A DNA stretch of 64,000 bases from CAZCDS01 sp964497585 (GCA_964497585.1 CAZCDS010000002.1:124001-188000); one strand, 5' to 3'. Counted from the stretch's first letter, positions 19,317 through 28,699 are shown. Notes: a model not told the origin generated them from the letters alone. Made by a program: numbers and translations.

Positions 19317-19856
19317 ATGAGCGGACAGACCGATGAAAAGCGTGGTAAAGTCCCACTGAAAGCGTTTCTGGAAGACTTCCGGGCCAATGTTCCAGACCGG
19401 GAGCTGATGAAGAAATACCAGTTGTCCGCTCAAGCCTTTGTTCGTCTGGTAAAGGCGCTTTTCGCCAAGAGGATTGTGACGCCCGCAGACTTGACAAGAC
19501 GCAAGGAGGCTTCCGTCCAACGGGACCTTGCCAAAGAGTCCGAGTTTCTGTCCGGCCTCTTCATCTGTCCAAATTGCGGTCATCCGCATCCCATGCCTTT
19601 CGAAATCTGTCCTGCGTGCGGGACGAACATAAAAGAATTCATGTCCGACGAGAACGTCGGCGGATCCTTGACTACCACACACGCTCACATCTACGTGGAC
19701 GACAGCGGTGACCAAAAGATCGAGGAGCCGGAAGGCTTCGATACGTCGCAGGACGAACAGGAGCCCGAGCCCATCGGGGACGAAGTCAAGGAGGGCAAGG
19801 CTTCGCCGCTGAAGTCTGTACGCTCTTTTTTCTCTGGCAAGTTGAAGAAGAAGTGA
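19317..19856 (+). CDS. Hypothetical zinc-ribbon protein
   Basis: A 179-residue cytosolic protein with no clear function. The N-terminal 70 residues are helical, with the pattern KAFLEDFRANVPDRELMKKY followed by LSAQAFVRLVKALFAKRIV. This looks like the small helix-turn-helix-like module common in Desulfobacterota regulators. It is followed by a zinc ribbon, CPNCGHPHPMPFEICPACG, with two CxxC knuckles. The C-terminus is an acidic, Glu-rich stretch ending in a basic Lys-rich tail. It lies between the IHF gene and the MATE exporter, whose GTG start is 13 bases after its stop. Confidence 0.75.
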   Translation: MSGQTDEKRGKVPLKAFLEDFRANVPDRELMKKYQLSAQAFVRLVKALFAKRIVTPADLTRRKEASVQRDLAKESEFLSGLFICPNCGHPHPMPFEICPACGTNIKEFMSDENVGGSLTTTHAHIYVDDSGDQKIEEPEGFDTSQDEQEPEPIGDEVKEGKASPLKSVRSFFSGKLKKK

Positions 19857-19869
19857 GGCCGGCCTTCGG

Positions 19870-21351
19870 GTGACAAACTCAACCCCCGACAATCCGGTCC
19901 GGGAAGAGCAGCGCGATAATCGCGGACAGCAGCGCTCCGCGGTCGGTGCCTGGGCTTCCCCCGAACCCGGGGGCTATCTGGAAGTCCTCAAGATAGCGAC
20001 TCCGCTTGTACTTTCGACCGCTTCGCTTACCCTCACCCTGTTCGTAGACAGGATGTTCCTCTCCTGGCACGGTCAGACATCGGTTGCGGCAGCCACTCCC
20101 GGTGGGATCACCTATTTTACGATCTGTTCGCTCTTCTTCGGGACGGCCCAGTTCGTTAACAGTATGGTGGCCCAACACCACGGCCGGGGAGAAAAGCGGG
20201 CATGCGGCAGAGCAGTCTGGCAAGGAGTATTCTTTTCAATCGCTTCGCTGCCGCTCATTTTCGGCTGCATACCCCTGGGGAGGATGGTTCTCTCCTGGGG
20301 CGGCCACGCGCCGGCTATTCTCGTGCTGGAGAAGGACTATTTCTCGATCCTGATGTTGGGGGGTGTGATGCTTCCCCTCGGAGCCTCCCTCTCCTCCTTC
20401 TTCTCCGGCCGCGGGAAGACGGCCGTGGTAATGTGGGGGAATCTTGCAGGAAACGCCGCCAACATAGTGCTCGATTACATCCTGATTTTCGGAAAACTGG
20501 GATTTCCGGCCATGGGAATACGGGGCGCAGCCATCTCGACAGCTCTGACCGGGGTTATTCCGGTCCTGTTCTGGGGAAGCCTCTTCCTCTCACGACCCTA
20601 CCAGGCGGAATACCGGACCCGGCAGGGTTTTCGATGGGACAAACGGCTGTTCGTGATGCTCCTCCGGTACGGACTCCCCTCAGGGGTGCAATTCTTCCTT
20701 GACGTGGGGGCCTTTGCGGTTTTCGTGCTGCTTATCGGTCGTCTCGGCGAAGCGAACCTTGCTGCGACGAACATCGTTATGAGCATAGAGATGCTGTCCT
20801 TCCTGCCCATGGTCGGAGTTTCCATCGCTACGGCAACGCTCGTGGGAGAATACATAGGAAGAGATGAGACGGCCTTGGCCGAAAAGAGCGTCCGGTCTGC
20901 TCTGAGAATGGCGCTTGGCTATATGACCCTCATGGCTTCGCTGTATGTCCTTGTTCCCGAACCTTTCCTCGAGTTGTTTAGAGAAGAGGGCCGATCAGGG
21001 GCTGGTTTCGACCAGATAGTGGAAACGGGAAGGATCATCCTTCGTCTCGTGGCTATATTCACGATCTTCGACACGATGTTCATTGTTTACTCCGGTGCGC
21101 TTAAAGGAGCCGGAGATACTCGTTTCGCGATGTGGGCTCAGGTCTTGATCGCGTGGATCTTCTTCGTTCCGCCCACCTACTTCATCGTCGAATACCTCAA
21201 TCTGGGGCTGATGGCGGTTTGGACCTGGTGCCTGGTATACGTGATCTGCCTCGGGACGGCCTTTTGGCTGCGCTTCCGTTCCGGCCGCTGGAAGACTATC
21301 CGGATGACCGGTGGCAGAAGAGGCCTCGAAGGTCTACCGGAGACACTCTGA
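19870..21351 (+). CDS. MATE family efflux transporter
   Basis: Inner-membrane drug or metabolite exporter of the multidrug and toxic compound extrusion family, driven by Na+ or H+. The 493-residue protein has about 40 hydrophilic N-terminal residues. About twelve hydrophobic segments in two repeated halves follow, with family-like stretches VLSTASLTLTLFVDRMFLSW, VNSMVAQHHGRGE, GNLAGNAANIVLDYILIFG and SGALKGAGDTRFAM. The GTG at 19870 is chosen as the earliest start after the preceding gene; the Shine-Dalgarno is poor. The substrate is unknown. Confidence 0.9.
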   Translation: MTNSTPDNPVREEQRDNRGQQRSAVGAWASPEPGGYLEVLKIATPLVLSTASLTLTLFVDRMFLSWHGQTSVAAATPGGITYFTICSLFFGTAQFVNSMVAQHHGRGEKRACGRAVWQGVFFSIASLPLIFGCIPLGRMVLSWGGHAPAILVLEKDYFSILMLGGVMLPLGASLSSFFSGRGKTAVVMWGNLAGNAANIVLDYILIFGKLGFPAMGIRGAAISTALTGVIPVLFWGSLFLSRPYQAEYRTRQGFRWDKRLFVMLLRYGLPSGVQFFLDVGAFAVFVLLIGRLGEANLAATNIVMSIEMLSFLPMVGVSIATATLVGEYIGRDETALAEKSVRSALRMALGYMTLMASLYVLVPEPFLELFREEGRSGAGFDQIVETGRIILRLVAIFTIFDTMFIVYSGALKGAGDTRFAMWAQVLIAWIFFVPPTYFIVEYLNLGLMAVWTWCLVYVICLGTAFWLRFRSGRWKTIRMTGGRRGLEGLPETL

Positions 21352-21727
21352 TACCAATTTCCATGCCTAAAACGCAGTATCGCGCGTCCCCTGGGACATG
21401 CCCTCCTTACTCAGACCCTGTCGCCCAAGATGGGGTAGAGGGCATTACGTTTGCTCCCTCTCTCTGGGAGCAAGGCGGGGGGCGAGGGAGCTTCCCAGTG
21501 GCTTGAAGGCTCATTGTACTACCCCCTTTTGAAAAAAAGGGGAGCAGGGGTTTTGAGCGCCGGTCGCCGCGTCGGTCAACGACACTTCTTTGAAAGCACA
21601 TTGGTCTGATTTCACGGGATTAGCGATATTGGGGGGGAGCTTCACTTTTCGAAGGGAAGATTCCACGGGAAAACCCAGTGCTACGCGTGGGGCCCACGTT
21701 CTTACAACCTGTCCGAGCCTGCGATGC
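21352..21727. other. Convergent intergenic region with two hairpins
   Basis: This gap lies between the ends of the MATE gene and livF. It holds TTGCTCCC/GGGAGCAA (21451-21458 and 21466-21473, 8 bp, 7-base loop) and, further right, the CCCCTTTT/AAAAGGGG palindrome listed separately. No coding frame is convincing. Confidence 0.5.
21533..21552. terminator. Palindrome between convergent genes, possible bidirectional terminator
   Basis: CCCCTTTT (21533-21540), loop GAAA, AAAAGGGG (21545-21552): a perfect 8-bp stem in the gap between the convergent MATE and liv transcripts. The T and A runs are inside the stem, so it is an imperfect intrinsic terminator. It may instead belong to a dispersed intergenic palindrome family. 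Confidence 0.45.
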
Positions 21728-22465
21728 CTAGCTTTCCCCTTTCGACGTGGCTCCGCCGAGGAACGCCTTCTGGACTTCCGGGTTGTCGGCCAGACCCGAA
21801 GAGGTGTCTTCCATGATGATATTGCCGGTCTCGAGGATGTAGCCTCTTTCTGCTACCTGGAGTGCCGCACGGGCGTTCTGTTCCACCATGAGCACAGAGA
21901 TGTTGCTCTCTTCTCTGAGCCTGCTCACCGTTTCGAAAATAAACCGGACGATCAAAGGGGCGAGACCGAGGGAGGGCTCGTCAAGCAGCAAGATTTTCGG
22001 CTTGGACATGAGGGCTCGACCGATAGCAAGCATCTGTTGCTCGCCGCCTGAAAGGGTCCCGGAAAGTTGGCCCGTCCGTTCTTTCAGCCTGGGAAACATC
22101 TCCAAGACATTCTCCATATCCTTCGCGATTTCCTGCTTGTCCGCTGAGGAGGACCGAGAATACGCGCCAAGCCTGAGGTTATCCACGACCGTCAAGGGGG
22201 CAAAGATCTGCCTTCCTTCAGGAACCTGGGATATGCCCAGGCGCACGATCTCATAGGCAGGCAGCCCACCTATTTCTTTGTCTTCCAGGGTGATCGAGCC
22301 GTTCACGGGGGGTACGAGCCCGCAGATGGAATTGATCAGCGTGGATTTTCCGGCTCCATTTGCTCCCAGAAGGGTCACACACTCGCCTTGGTCCAATCTG
22401 AGAGAGAGTTCTTTGAGGATATGGACCTGATCGTAATAGACGTTGATGTTTTTGACTTCTAGCAT
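21728..22465 (-). CDS. livF: Branched-chain amino acid ABC transporter, ATPase LivF
   Basis: One of two cytoplasmic ATPases of the high-affinity Leu/Ile/Val importer. The 245 residues carry Walker A GANGAGKST, the signature LSGGEQQMLAIGRALM, and Walker B ILLLDEPSLGL. The size and the GLVPPVNGSITL region match LivF rather than LivG. It is the last gene of livKHMGF, 47 bases after livG. A TonB-independent, binding-protein-dependent uptake role follows from the cluster. Confidence 0.95.
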   Translation of the reverse strand: MLEVKNINVYYDQVHILKELSLRLDQGECVTLLGANGAGKSTLINSICGLVPPVNGSITLEDKEIGGLPAYEIVRLGISQVPEGRQIFAPLTVVDNLRLGAYSRSSSADKQEIAKDMENVLEMFPRLKERTGQLSGTLSGGEQQMLAIGRALMSKPKILLLDEPSLGLAPLIVRFIFETVSRLREESNISVLMVEQNARAALQVAERGYILETGNIIMEDTSSGLADNPEVQKAFLGGATSKGES

Positions 22466-22512
22466 GGTCTTGATCCAACCTCTACCGGCTCGAGATTATT
22501 ACTGCATCAGAT

Positions 22513-23277
22513 TTAGTCCGAGCTTCCCAGATAGGCTTCGATAACCGCCTCGTTTTGCTGGATCTCTTCGGGAGTCCCATCTGCAATCTTCTGCCCGTAG
22601 TTCAGAACCATGATCTGCTCCGAGATGTTCATGACCAGGCTCATGTCGTGCTCGATGAGGACCACCGTGACTCCTTGATCTCGGATCTTCCGAATGAGTT
22701 CGGCCAGTTGTTCCGTCTCGCCGGGGTTCAGTCCACCCGCGGGCTCGTCCAGGAGAACGACTTCCGGTTCGAGAGCAAGTGCTCTGGCGATCTCCAGATG
22801 CCTCTGCAACCCGAAGGGCATGGAAAGACCATCTGCATTAGCCCTGTCGGCCAACCCGACGAACTCGAGGCATTCCATGGCTTTCTCTCGGATGGTTTTC
22901 TCGTCCCTGCGGCTGGAAGGCAGCTTGAACGAGCAAGAAAAGAATCCTGAAGAGGTCTTCGCGTGGCGTGCCACCATGACATTTTCGAGGGTTGTCATGT
23001 GGCGGAAGATCCGCAGATTCTGAAAGGTCCGTGCGATACCCGCCGAAGCTATCTCGTGAGCCGGCAGGCCGGTGATATCTTTCCCCTTGAACGACACCTT
23101 CCCCTCTGTGGGTGGAAACGTCCCTGAGATAACGTTGATCAGGGTAGTCTTGCCGGCTCCATTGGGACCGATGATGGCCGCAATCGACTTCTCAGGCACC
23201 TCGCCGGAGACGTTGCCGAGGGCCATGACTCCACCGAAATTCATGAATATGCCGTCTACTGAAAGGATTTCGCTCAC
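22513..23277 (-). CDS. livG: Branched-chain amino acid ABC transporter, ATPase LivG
   Basis: Second ATPase of the importer, 254 residues. It has Walker A GPNGAGKTT, the shortened LivG-type signature MPFGLQRHLEIARALA in place of LSGGQ, Walker B VVLLDEPAGGLNPGET, and IEHDMSLVM with the switch His. Its start overlaps the livM stop by four bases, so the two are translationally coupled. Confidence 0.95.
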   Translation of the reverse strand: MSEILSVDGIFMNFGGVMALGNVSGEVPEKSIAAIIGPNGAGKTTLINVISGTFPPTEGKVSFKGKDITGLPAHEIASAGIARTFQNLRIFRHMTTLENVMVARHAKTSSGFFSCSFKLPSSRRDEKTIREKAMECLEFVGLADRANADGLSMPFGLQRHLEIARALALEPEVVLLDEPAGGLNPGETEQLAELIRKIRDQGVTVVLIEHDMSLVMNISEQIMVLNYGQKIADGTPEEIQQNEAVIEAYLGSSD

Positions 23278-24317
23278 TTCTCACCCTGCCCTCTTCCCCT
23301 GATTGACGCGTAGATCCCTTGCCCGAGACCGACAAGGCCGTCCGGCATGAACATCATGATTAGCAGCAGGACTATGCCGTACATCAATATGTCATAGTCA
23401 TGAAAGAATCTCAGTGTTTCCGGCAACGCGGTCATGACGATTGCGCCGACTATGGCCCCCCAGACGTTCATCATCCCTCCGACCGCCACCATGACCACGA
23501 GGAGGATGGACTCATTGATCGAAAAGGTCCCCGGAGAAATGAAGGTCACGTAATGGGCATAGAGAGAACCGGCAACGGACGCCATTGCCGCGGAAATGAC
23601 GAAGACGCCTACCTTCAGCGGCGGCGTATTGACGCCCATAGCCCGCGCGGCTTCCTCGTTTCCGTGAATGGCTCTCAGAGCCCTGCCGATCCTTGAATGG
23701 ATCAGGTTCAGTGCAAGGGCCATGAAAATAAATGCGATAATCCAAATGAGATAGAACCATTGCACCGGAGTCGAGACTTCCCAGGACCCGATTCCGATCG
23801 GCGGTATGCCGGCAAATCCCGACGGACCGCCCGTCAAGGCCGCGTAAGGTCCCAGCGCATCAGAGAGCTTGTCTGCATTGTACCCCAGCTTTTCGCCCAC
23901 CGACTGGATGAGGTTAGTGAAATCCTCGGTGTCGGCCTCGGCAACAATGTGGATGATTTCCCCGATCCCGAGCGTTGCCATAGCCAGATAATGACCGCGC
24001 AGCTTCAACGTCGGAATGCCCACGATGAAAGCGACGAGGCAATTGAGGATGATGCCCGCAAGAACGCCGAACCAGACACTGTACCCGAAGTGAACGGTCA
24101 AAATTCCCGAGGTGTACGCCCCCAGTGCGAAGAATCCCGCTTGACCGATAGATATCTGCCCTGCATAGCCCAGCAGGAGGGACAACCCGATACAGATGAT
24201 GGCGGAGATTCCCGCAAAGTTTATCACTCTCAGATAGTAGGGACTGGTGACGACCAGCGGGAAGACGACAATTACGACGGCAAAAACGATCAGGGTGATG
24301 AGATTACCACGCCCCAT
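23274..24317 (-). CDS. livM: Branched-chain amino acid ABC transporter, permease LivM
   Basis: Inner-membrane permease that pairs with LivH to form the translocation pore. The 347 residues are strongly hydrophobic, with about nine or ten predicted spanning segments. Family stretches are GYAGQISIGQAGFFALGAYT, LRGHYLAMATLGIGEI and the EAA-like loop RALRAIHGNEEAARAMGVN that contacts the ATPase. The C-terminal segment LIMMFMPDGLVGL is also typical. It sits 87 bases after livH. Confidence 0.95.
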   Translation of the reverse strand: MGRGNLITLIVFAVVIVVFPLVVTSPYYLRVINFAGISAIICIGLSLLLGYAGQISIGQAGFFALGAYTSGILTVHFGYSVWFGVLAGIILNCLVAFIVGIPTLKLRGHYLAMATLGIGEIIHIVAEADTEDFTNLIQSVGEKLGYNADKLSDALGPYAALTGGPSGFAGIPPIGIGSWEVSTPVQWFYLIWIIAFIFMALALNLIHSRIGRALRAIHGNEEAARAMGVNTPPLKVGVFVISAAMASVAGSLYAHYVTFISPGTFSINESILLVVMVAVGGMMNVWGAIVGAIVMTALPETLRFFHDYDILMYGIVLLLIMMFMPDGLVGLGQGIYASIRGRGQGEK

Positions 24318-24404
24318 ATTCTACCTCTCCAAACGTGTGACCGGCACAGTCGACAGTGTCAAGCACGCGTGGAAGAGCCGCACTCCAACCACGGTGAAAT
24401 GTCC

Positions 24405-25478
24405 TCAGAATTCCTTAAACCTTGCCGCTTCTGCGCTCCCAAACAGGCCGCTCGGTTTGTAAAAGAGGACGGCCAACAGAATGATCAGTGAAATTGCGTC
24501 CTTGTACCCCGAAGAAATCAGACCGGCTCCCAGCCCTTCCAGGATTCCGAGGATGAAGCCTGCCACAACCGCGCCATAACCGTTTCCCAGGCCTCCGAAC
24601 ACCGCGGCGCCGAATCCCTTGAGCGCCAACATGGGGCCTCGATCGTAGTCCATCAGGGTGATCGGTGTAACCATGTACCCGGCCACGGCCCCCACCATCG
24701 CGGACATGGCGAAAGCGAGCAGGATCATCCAGCGGTCGTTGATCCCCATGAGCTTGGCAATCTCACGATTAAACGAGCAGGCCTGCATGGCCTTACCTGT
24801 GAGCGTAAAGGCGTAGAACAGGCCGACAACGATGACCACCAATACGATCACCACCACGATGAGCAGCGTCTGGGGAAGCATGGTTGCGCCGAGAATATTT
24901 ATCGGTTTCTCAGTCACGAAGTGCTTCATGAAATAGGGATCTTTGCCGAAAACGAACATCGCGATGCCCCGCAAAAGAATCGACAGAGCGATGGTGATAA
25001 TGATCAACTGAAGGACGGAGGGGTTCGTCATGGAGCGAATGGTCGTGTTTCGAAGCAGGGCGTACATCCCTGCGACGAACACAAGCGCTATGATCGCGGA
25101 AACCGGGACGGACAAGTTACCGGCAATACGACCAAGTCCATAGACCAGCGCCGCTATACCGGCATAGTGAAAGACCGTAAGGCGGTTCGTCGGCTCGATC
25201 GCAACCTTTTCCATGATCATTCCCACGAGGGTGGTCCCGGCCACGGCCACAAGGAATCCGATCGGGATAGCCGCGCTCGGCGGCAGTCCCGCTCCTTTCA
25301 ACGCGGTAACGGTGGTCACACCCATGAGGCCTCCGAGCATCACGAACTCGCCCTGCGCGAAGTTGATAATGCTGGTGGCGTTATAGATCATGGTGAACCC
25401 GAGTCCCACCATCGCGTAAATGGCCCCAATGGTAATACCGGAAAAAACGTACTGCAGGATGTCTGAGACGGAAGCCAT
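24405..25478 (-). CDS. livH: Branched-chain amino acid ABC transporter, permease LivH
   Basis: Inner-membrane permease, 357 residues, somewhat longer than the roughly 300 usual for LivH because of extra hydrophobic central sequence. It opens with GITIGAIYAMVGLGFTMIYN and has SIINFAQGEFVMLG, GKAMQACSFNREIAKLMGIN (the coupling loop) and LKGFGAAVFGGLGNGYGAVV, all typical. The Shine-Dalgarno is weak. A stable hairpin precedes the gene, which may lower its expression relative to the binding protein livK. Confidence 0.94.
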   Translation of the reverse strand: MASVSDILQYVFSGITIGAIYAMVGLGFTMIYNATSIINFAQGEFVMLGGLMGVTTVTALKGAGLPPSAAIPIGFLVAVAGTTLVGMIMEKVAIEPTNRLTVFHYAGIAALVYGLGRIAGNLSVPVSAIIALVFVAGMYALLRNTTIRSMTNPSVLQLIIITIALSILLRGIAMFVFGKDPYFMKHFVTEKPINILGATMLPQTLLIVVVIVLVVIVVGLFYAFTLTGKAMQACSFNREIAKLMGINDRWMILLAFAMSAMVGAVAGYMVTPITLMDYDRGPMLALKGFGAAVFGGLGNGYGAVVAGFILGILEGLGAGLISSGYKDAISLIILLAVLFYKPSGLFGSAEAARFKEF

Positions 25479-25502
25479 GATTCATGCCCGGTGTGGCAAA
25501 GA

Positions 25503-25546
25503 GCCGGGACAGCTCCTCGAGAATCCGACCCGGAAGCCGTCCCGGC
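25503..25546 (-). promoter_or_regulatory. Hairpin between livK and livH
   Basis: GCCGGGAC (25503-25510) and GTCCCGGC (25539-25546) are perfect inverted repeats with 28 bases between them. They lie in the 102-base gap after livK. No T-run follows. Hairpins in this position in binding-protein operons often protect the upstream message or attenuate the downstream one. Confidence 0.45.
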
Positions 25547-25580
25547 CTCAGCCAGGCTAGTGGGGTTGTGTAGAGACCGA

Positions 25581-26762
25581 CTACTTTTTGTACGGGACGA
25601 TCTGACCGTTCTTGACGGTCAGCATCCCCATGGACTTGTCTTTGTCCAGACCACAATGATCCTTCGGTGACATGTTGAACTCGCCGTGAATCCCAATAAA
25701 GCCTTTGGTCTGCTCGATGCCGTCGCGGATGAGCGATCTGGCCTTCTTGACATCCATGTTGGGCGTGACTTTCTTGGCCTTCATGGCATTGATGACAATC
25801 CACAAAGCGTCGTACGCGTGCCCGCCGAAGGTGCTCACGGGCGGACCGTACTTCTTCTCGTAGGCCGTTTTGTACGCCATGAGCGTCTTCTTCTGCCAGT
25901 CGCTGTCAGGCAGCTTGTCCGCCACGAGAATGCGACCGCAGGGGAAAATGATGCCATCGGCAGCCGCACCCGCGGCCTTGATATACTTGGGATTGCCGAA
26001 GCCGTGGCTCTGGAAGAGCGGTATCTTCATCCCAAGCTGCTTCATATTCTTGGGCACGATCGACTGGGCCGGCACGATAGACCAGTTGACGACGGCCTGT
26101 GCGCCCGACGATTCGATCTTTTTGAGCTGGGCGGTCATGTCTGTGTCGGACGGAGCATACGTTTCGTCCGCCACGATCTTGATGCCCATCTTCTTTGCGA
26201 ACTTCTTGAGCTGTATGCGGCCTTGCTTACCGAAGCCCGTAGTGCCTGTGATGATCCCCACCTTTTTGATTCCCATCTTCTTCATCTGCTCGTAGATGCG
26301 GATGACCACATGGTCATCGCGCTGCGGGGTCTTGAAAACGTAGCTGAACAGCGGCTTCACGATGACCGCGGCCGCGGCACAGGAGACCTGGGGTACCTTG
26401 GCTTTCTGAACGATGTTCTTGATGGCCATACTGCAGCCGCTCCGGGAAGGGCCGATGATAGCAAGAACATTGTCCTTGTTGATCAGCTTCTCCACAGCCG
26501 ACACCGTCTTTTGCGGTTTGCCCTCGGTGTCTTCGATAATCAACTGCAAGGGATAGCCGTTGATGCCGCCCGCCTTGTTGACCTGGTCCATGATCATCTC
26601 GGCCGTTTTCTTTTCGGGGTCGCCGAGCCAGGAAGCTTTTCCGGTAACCGCGAAGATGCACCCTACCTTCAGAGCCTTCTTCTCGGCCGCATGGCCGCAC
26701 ACCAGCACTGACAGGGCGAAGACTAGGGCGAGTAAGAAGGTCAAAATTGTCCTTACTTTCAT
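25581..26762 (-). CDS. livK: Branched-chain amino acid ABC transporter, periplasmic binding protein
   Basis: Periplasmic substrate-binding protein of the liv importer, 393 residues. A signal peptide (TILTFLLALVFALSVLVCGHA) precedes a type I periplasmic binding fold beginning ALKVGCIFAVTGKASWLGDP. It then runs through IIGPSRSGCSMAI, SCAAAA, TGTTGFGKQGRIQLKKFAKK and AYDALWIVINAMK. This is the usual pattern of the LivJ/LivK/Leu-Ile-Val-binding group, but ligand residues were not mapped, so other amide or aromatic ligands are possible. A strong AAGGAG precedes the ATG. First gene of the operon. Confidence 0.93.
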   Translation of the reverse strand: MKVRTILTFLLALVFALSVLVCGHAAEKKALKVGCIFAVTGKASWLGDPEKKTAEMIMDQVNKAGGINGYPLQLIIEDTEGKPQKTVSAVEKLINKDNVLAIIGPSRSGCSMAIKNIVQKAKVPQVSCAAAAVIVKPLFSYVFKTPQRDDHVVIRIYEQMKKMGIKKVGIITGTTGFGKQGRIQLKKFAKKMGIKIVADETYAPSDTDMTAQLKKIESSGAQAVVNWSIVPAQSIVPKNMKQLGMKIPLFQSHGFGNPKYIKAAGAAADGIIFPCGRILVADKLPDSDWQKKTLMAYKTAYEKKYGPPVSTFGGHAYDALWIVINAMKAKKVTPNMDVKKARSLIRDGIEQTKGFIGIHGEFNMSPKDHCGLDKDKSMGMLTVKNGQIVPYKK

Positions 26763-26995
26763 CTCCTACTCCTTTCTCTTGTAGTGAGCGTCCGGATGGC
26801 GCAACGCACCACCTCGAACACAGGGGATCCAACTGAAAAGGATTGTAACGACACGCTCCTGCTCTTCGGAAGCAGGCTTCATGGCTGGAGAATCACCCCA
26901 TGTCAAATCGTTGTTGGCTGACAGCACCCAGTTATGAATGGTTATACGAGTTTCCTTGAGATTGTTTTCGGCCCCTAAGAATCATTAGAAGCCAA

Positions 26996-27024
26996 ATATT
27001 AGAACGGAAAAAAGCCGGTGTCAA
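26996..27024 (-). promoter_or_regulatory. Strong sigma70-like promoter of the liv operon
   Basis: On the minus strand TTGACA (27019-27024, exact), a 17-base spacer and TAATAT (26996-27001) precede livK. Transcription from near 26989 would give a leader of about 225 bases, long enough for post-transcriptional control. A small hairpin, CCTGCT/AGCAGG, occurs within it. Confidence 0.65.
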
Positions 27025-27125
27025 CCCCGTTGCATTCTTTGCTCAGGCTGAGGTCCCTGTTGTTGCGATCAGCGAATTGCGGTATTTTCTTCCTCTGATC
27101 GCCCAAGTCAGGGAGGGACACACAC

Positions 27126-27350
27126 ATGGCAGAAAAGAAATGGTCAGTGAAGCGGGTTCATGACGAGATTTACGAAGCGAGAACCAAAGTCTTTGTGGTT
27201 GCCAAAGTACTTGAAACGGGAAGTGTCACCTTCTCGGAGCACCCCGAGTGGGTCCTGATCGTGAAGCAAGTCCTCAAGGACCTGAAGGAAAACGCCGCAC
27301 AAGTCGAGAAGATATTAAAGGAGCAAGATCCTCTGGAGGAGAAGAACTAG
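27126..27350 (+). CDS. Small hypothetical protein
   Basis: A 74-residue, highly charged, helix-rich cytosolic protein, starting MAEKKWSVKRVHDEIYEART and ending in an acidic tail. AGGGAGG lies about 9 bases upstream of the ATG, which supports expression. I recognise no family. It stands alone, divergent from livK, and no function can be assigned. Confidence 0.6.
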   Translation: MAEKKWSVKRVHDEIYEARTKVFVVAKVLETGSVTFSEHPEWVLIVKQVLKDLKENAAQVEKILKEQDPLEEKN

Positions 27351-27685
27351 ACCACTGAAGCCGTTCCGCCGGGCCGAGCATCGCGGGCGAGGACCGCACC
27401 TACTCTCTTGACGCACCAGGTATCAGTGAGTTCCAGGACCCTACCCATGGCAAGCCTGGAAAGCAGCCGCACTCGCGCTGCCGAACAGCCGACAGCTCAC
27501 TCGTGTCAATCGCGGTTTTGCAGCGCGAAACCCCAGCGCATGGGTAATCGAGAGACAATCGATGAGTGTGTGATGACGAAGATGTCCTCGTCGATCATGA
27601 CCGAGGCGGACCGTACTCCCCCCATCGTTTGTATCGATCCGTATCCGCTCAAGATGGACCGGACACAATACGCGAGGAGTTAAAG
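27351..27685. other. Intergenic region, nothing recognised
   Basis: No gene, RNA or repeat was identified between the small helical protein and the DMT permease. An open frame runs in from 27566, in frame with the permease, but has no ribosome binding site and no membrane character. Confidence 0.35.
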
Positions 27686-28609
27686 ATGGTGAACCGTTCA
27701 GGTACCAGCGACGCGCCGATCCCTCTGACCGGTGTCCTGCTGTTGATCATGGTCAGCATCATCTGGGGCGGAAACATGGTCAGCATCAAGATCAGCAACC
27801 AGGGCATACCCCCCATCCTGGCCGCGGCCGCTCGGTCGCTCCTCGCTTCCCTGGCCCTCTGGGCCTACGCACGTGCAAAGGGGGAGGACGTCCTCTTGAG
27901 GGGACCGGACGTCAAACACGGAATCGTCATCGGGATACTCTTCGGCCTCGATTTTCTCTTCCTTTATTGGGGCCCGGCCTACACAACCGCGTCCAGGGCC
28001 ATCATCTTCCTGTACACGCATCCCCTGTGGGTTGCGATCGGAGCCCACATCCTCATTCCCGGCGATTCTCTGACCAAGACAAAAGGCTTGGGCCTCGGCC
28101 TCGCGTTCGTCGGTTTGGTCCTCGTCTTCGGAGCCAAGTCGGACACACTAGGACCACATTACTGGGTCGGCGACTTGATGGAAGTGCTCGCGGCCATGTT
28201 TTGGGCGGCGACCACCGTGTACCTCAAGAAATTCATCTGGAGACGTCTCATAAGTCATTTCCAGACTCTTTTTGCACAGTTGGCCTTCTCCATTCCCGTT
28301 TTGGCCGTGGCATCTTTTCTTTTCGAGAGAGGATTGCCGATCAGTCCCACACCTCTCGTAGTGGCGGCCTTCGGCTATCAGGTTTTCATTGTGGCGACCT
28401 TCAGTTATCTGCTTTGGTTCTGGATGATACACCGCTATCCCGTGAGCCGCCTCGCCGCGTTCACATTCCTGGCGCCTCTGTTCGGTGTCATCGCCAGCGG
28501 CGTAATTCTCGGAGAGTCGCTACCGGTCTCCCTCTGGATCGGACTGGTTCTTGTCGCCGCTGGAATCTATCTCGTGAATCGCCCGGAACCGACGACGAAG
28601 GCAGGATAA
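27686..28609 (+). CDS. DMT superfamily permease (two EamA domains)
   Basis: Inner-membrane transporter of 307 residues with ten predicted spanning segments in two EamA repeats of about 140 residues each. The first begins TGVLLLIMVSIIWGGNMVSIKI, the second near YWVGDLMEVLAAMFWAATTVYL; it ends FGVIASGVILGESLPVSLWIGLVLVAAGIYLVN, the usual C-terminal pattern. The ATG at 27686 follows GAGGAG. Most relatives export amino acids or other small metabolites, but the substrate cannot be told. Confidence 0.9.
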   Translation: MVNRSGTSDAPIPLTGVLLLIMVSIIWGGNMVSIKISNQGIPPILAAAARSLLASLALWAYARAKGEDVLLRGPDVKHGIVIGILFGLDFLFLYWGPAYTTASRAIIFLYTHPLWVAIGAHILIPGDSLTKTKGLGLGLAFVGLVLVFGAKSDTLGPHYWVGDLMEVLAAMFWAATTVYLKKFIWRRLISHFQTLFAQLAFSIPVLAVASFLFERGLPISPTPLVVAAFGYQVFIVATFSYLLWFWMIHRYPVSRLAAFTFLAPLFGVIASGVILGESLPVSLWIGLVLVAAGIYLVNRPEPTTKAG

Positions 28610-28699
28610 CCACGACACCACCGGCGGCCGACGAGGCCCCTCTTGAAGGAAGGGTCTCCCCGGATTGCCTCTCGGAACGCGAAATGGTATCAGACAGAA

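Noticed and set aside
26766..26882. 38-codon frame in the livK leader ending just before the livK ATG
   Set aside because: It contains no run of branched-chain codons, there is no terminator behind it, and its composition looks random, so it was not called a leader peptide.
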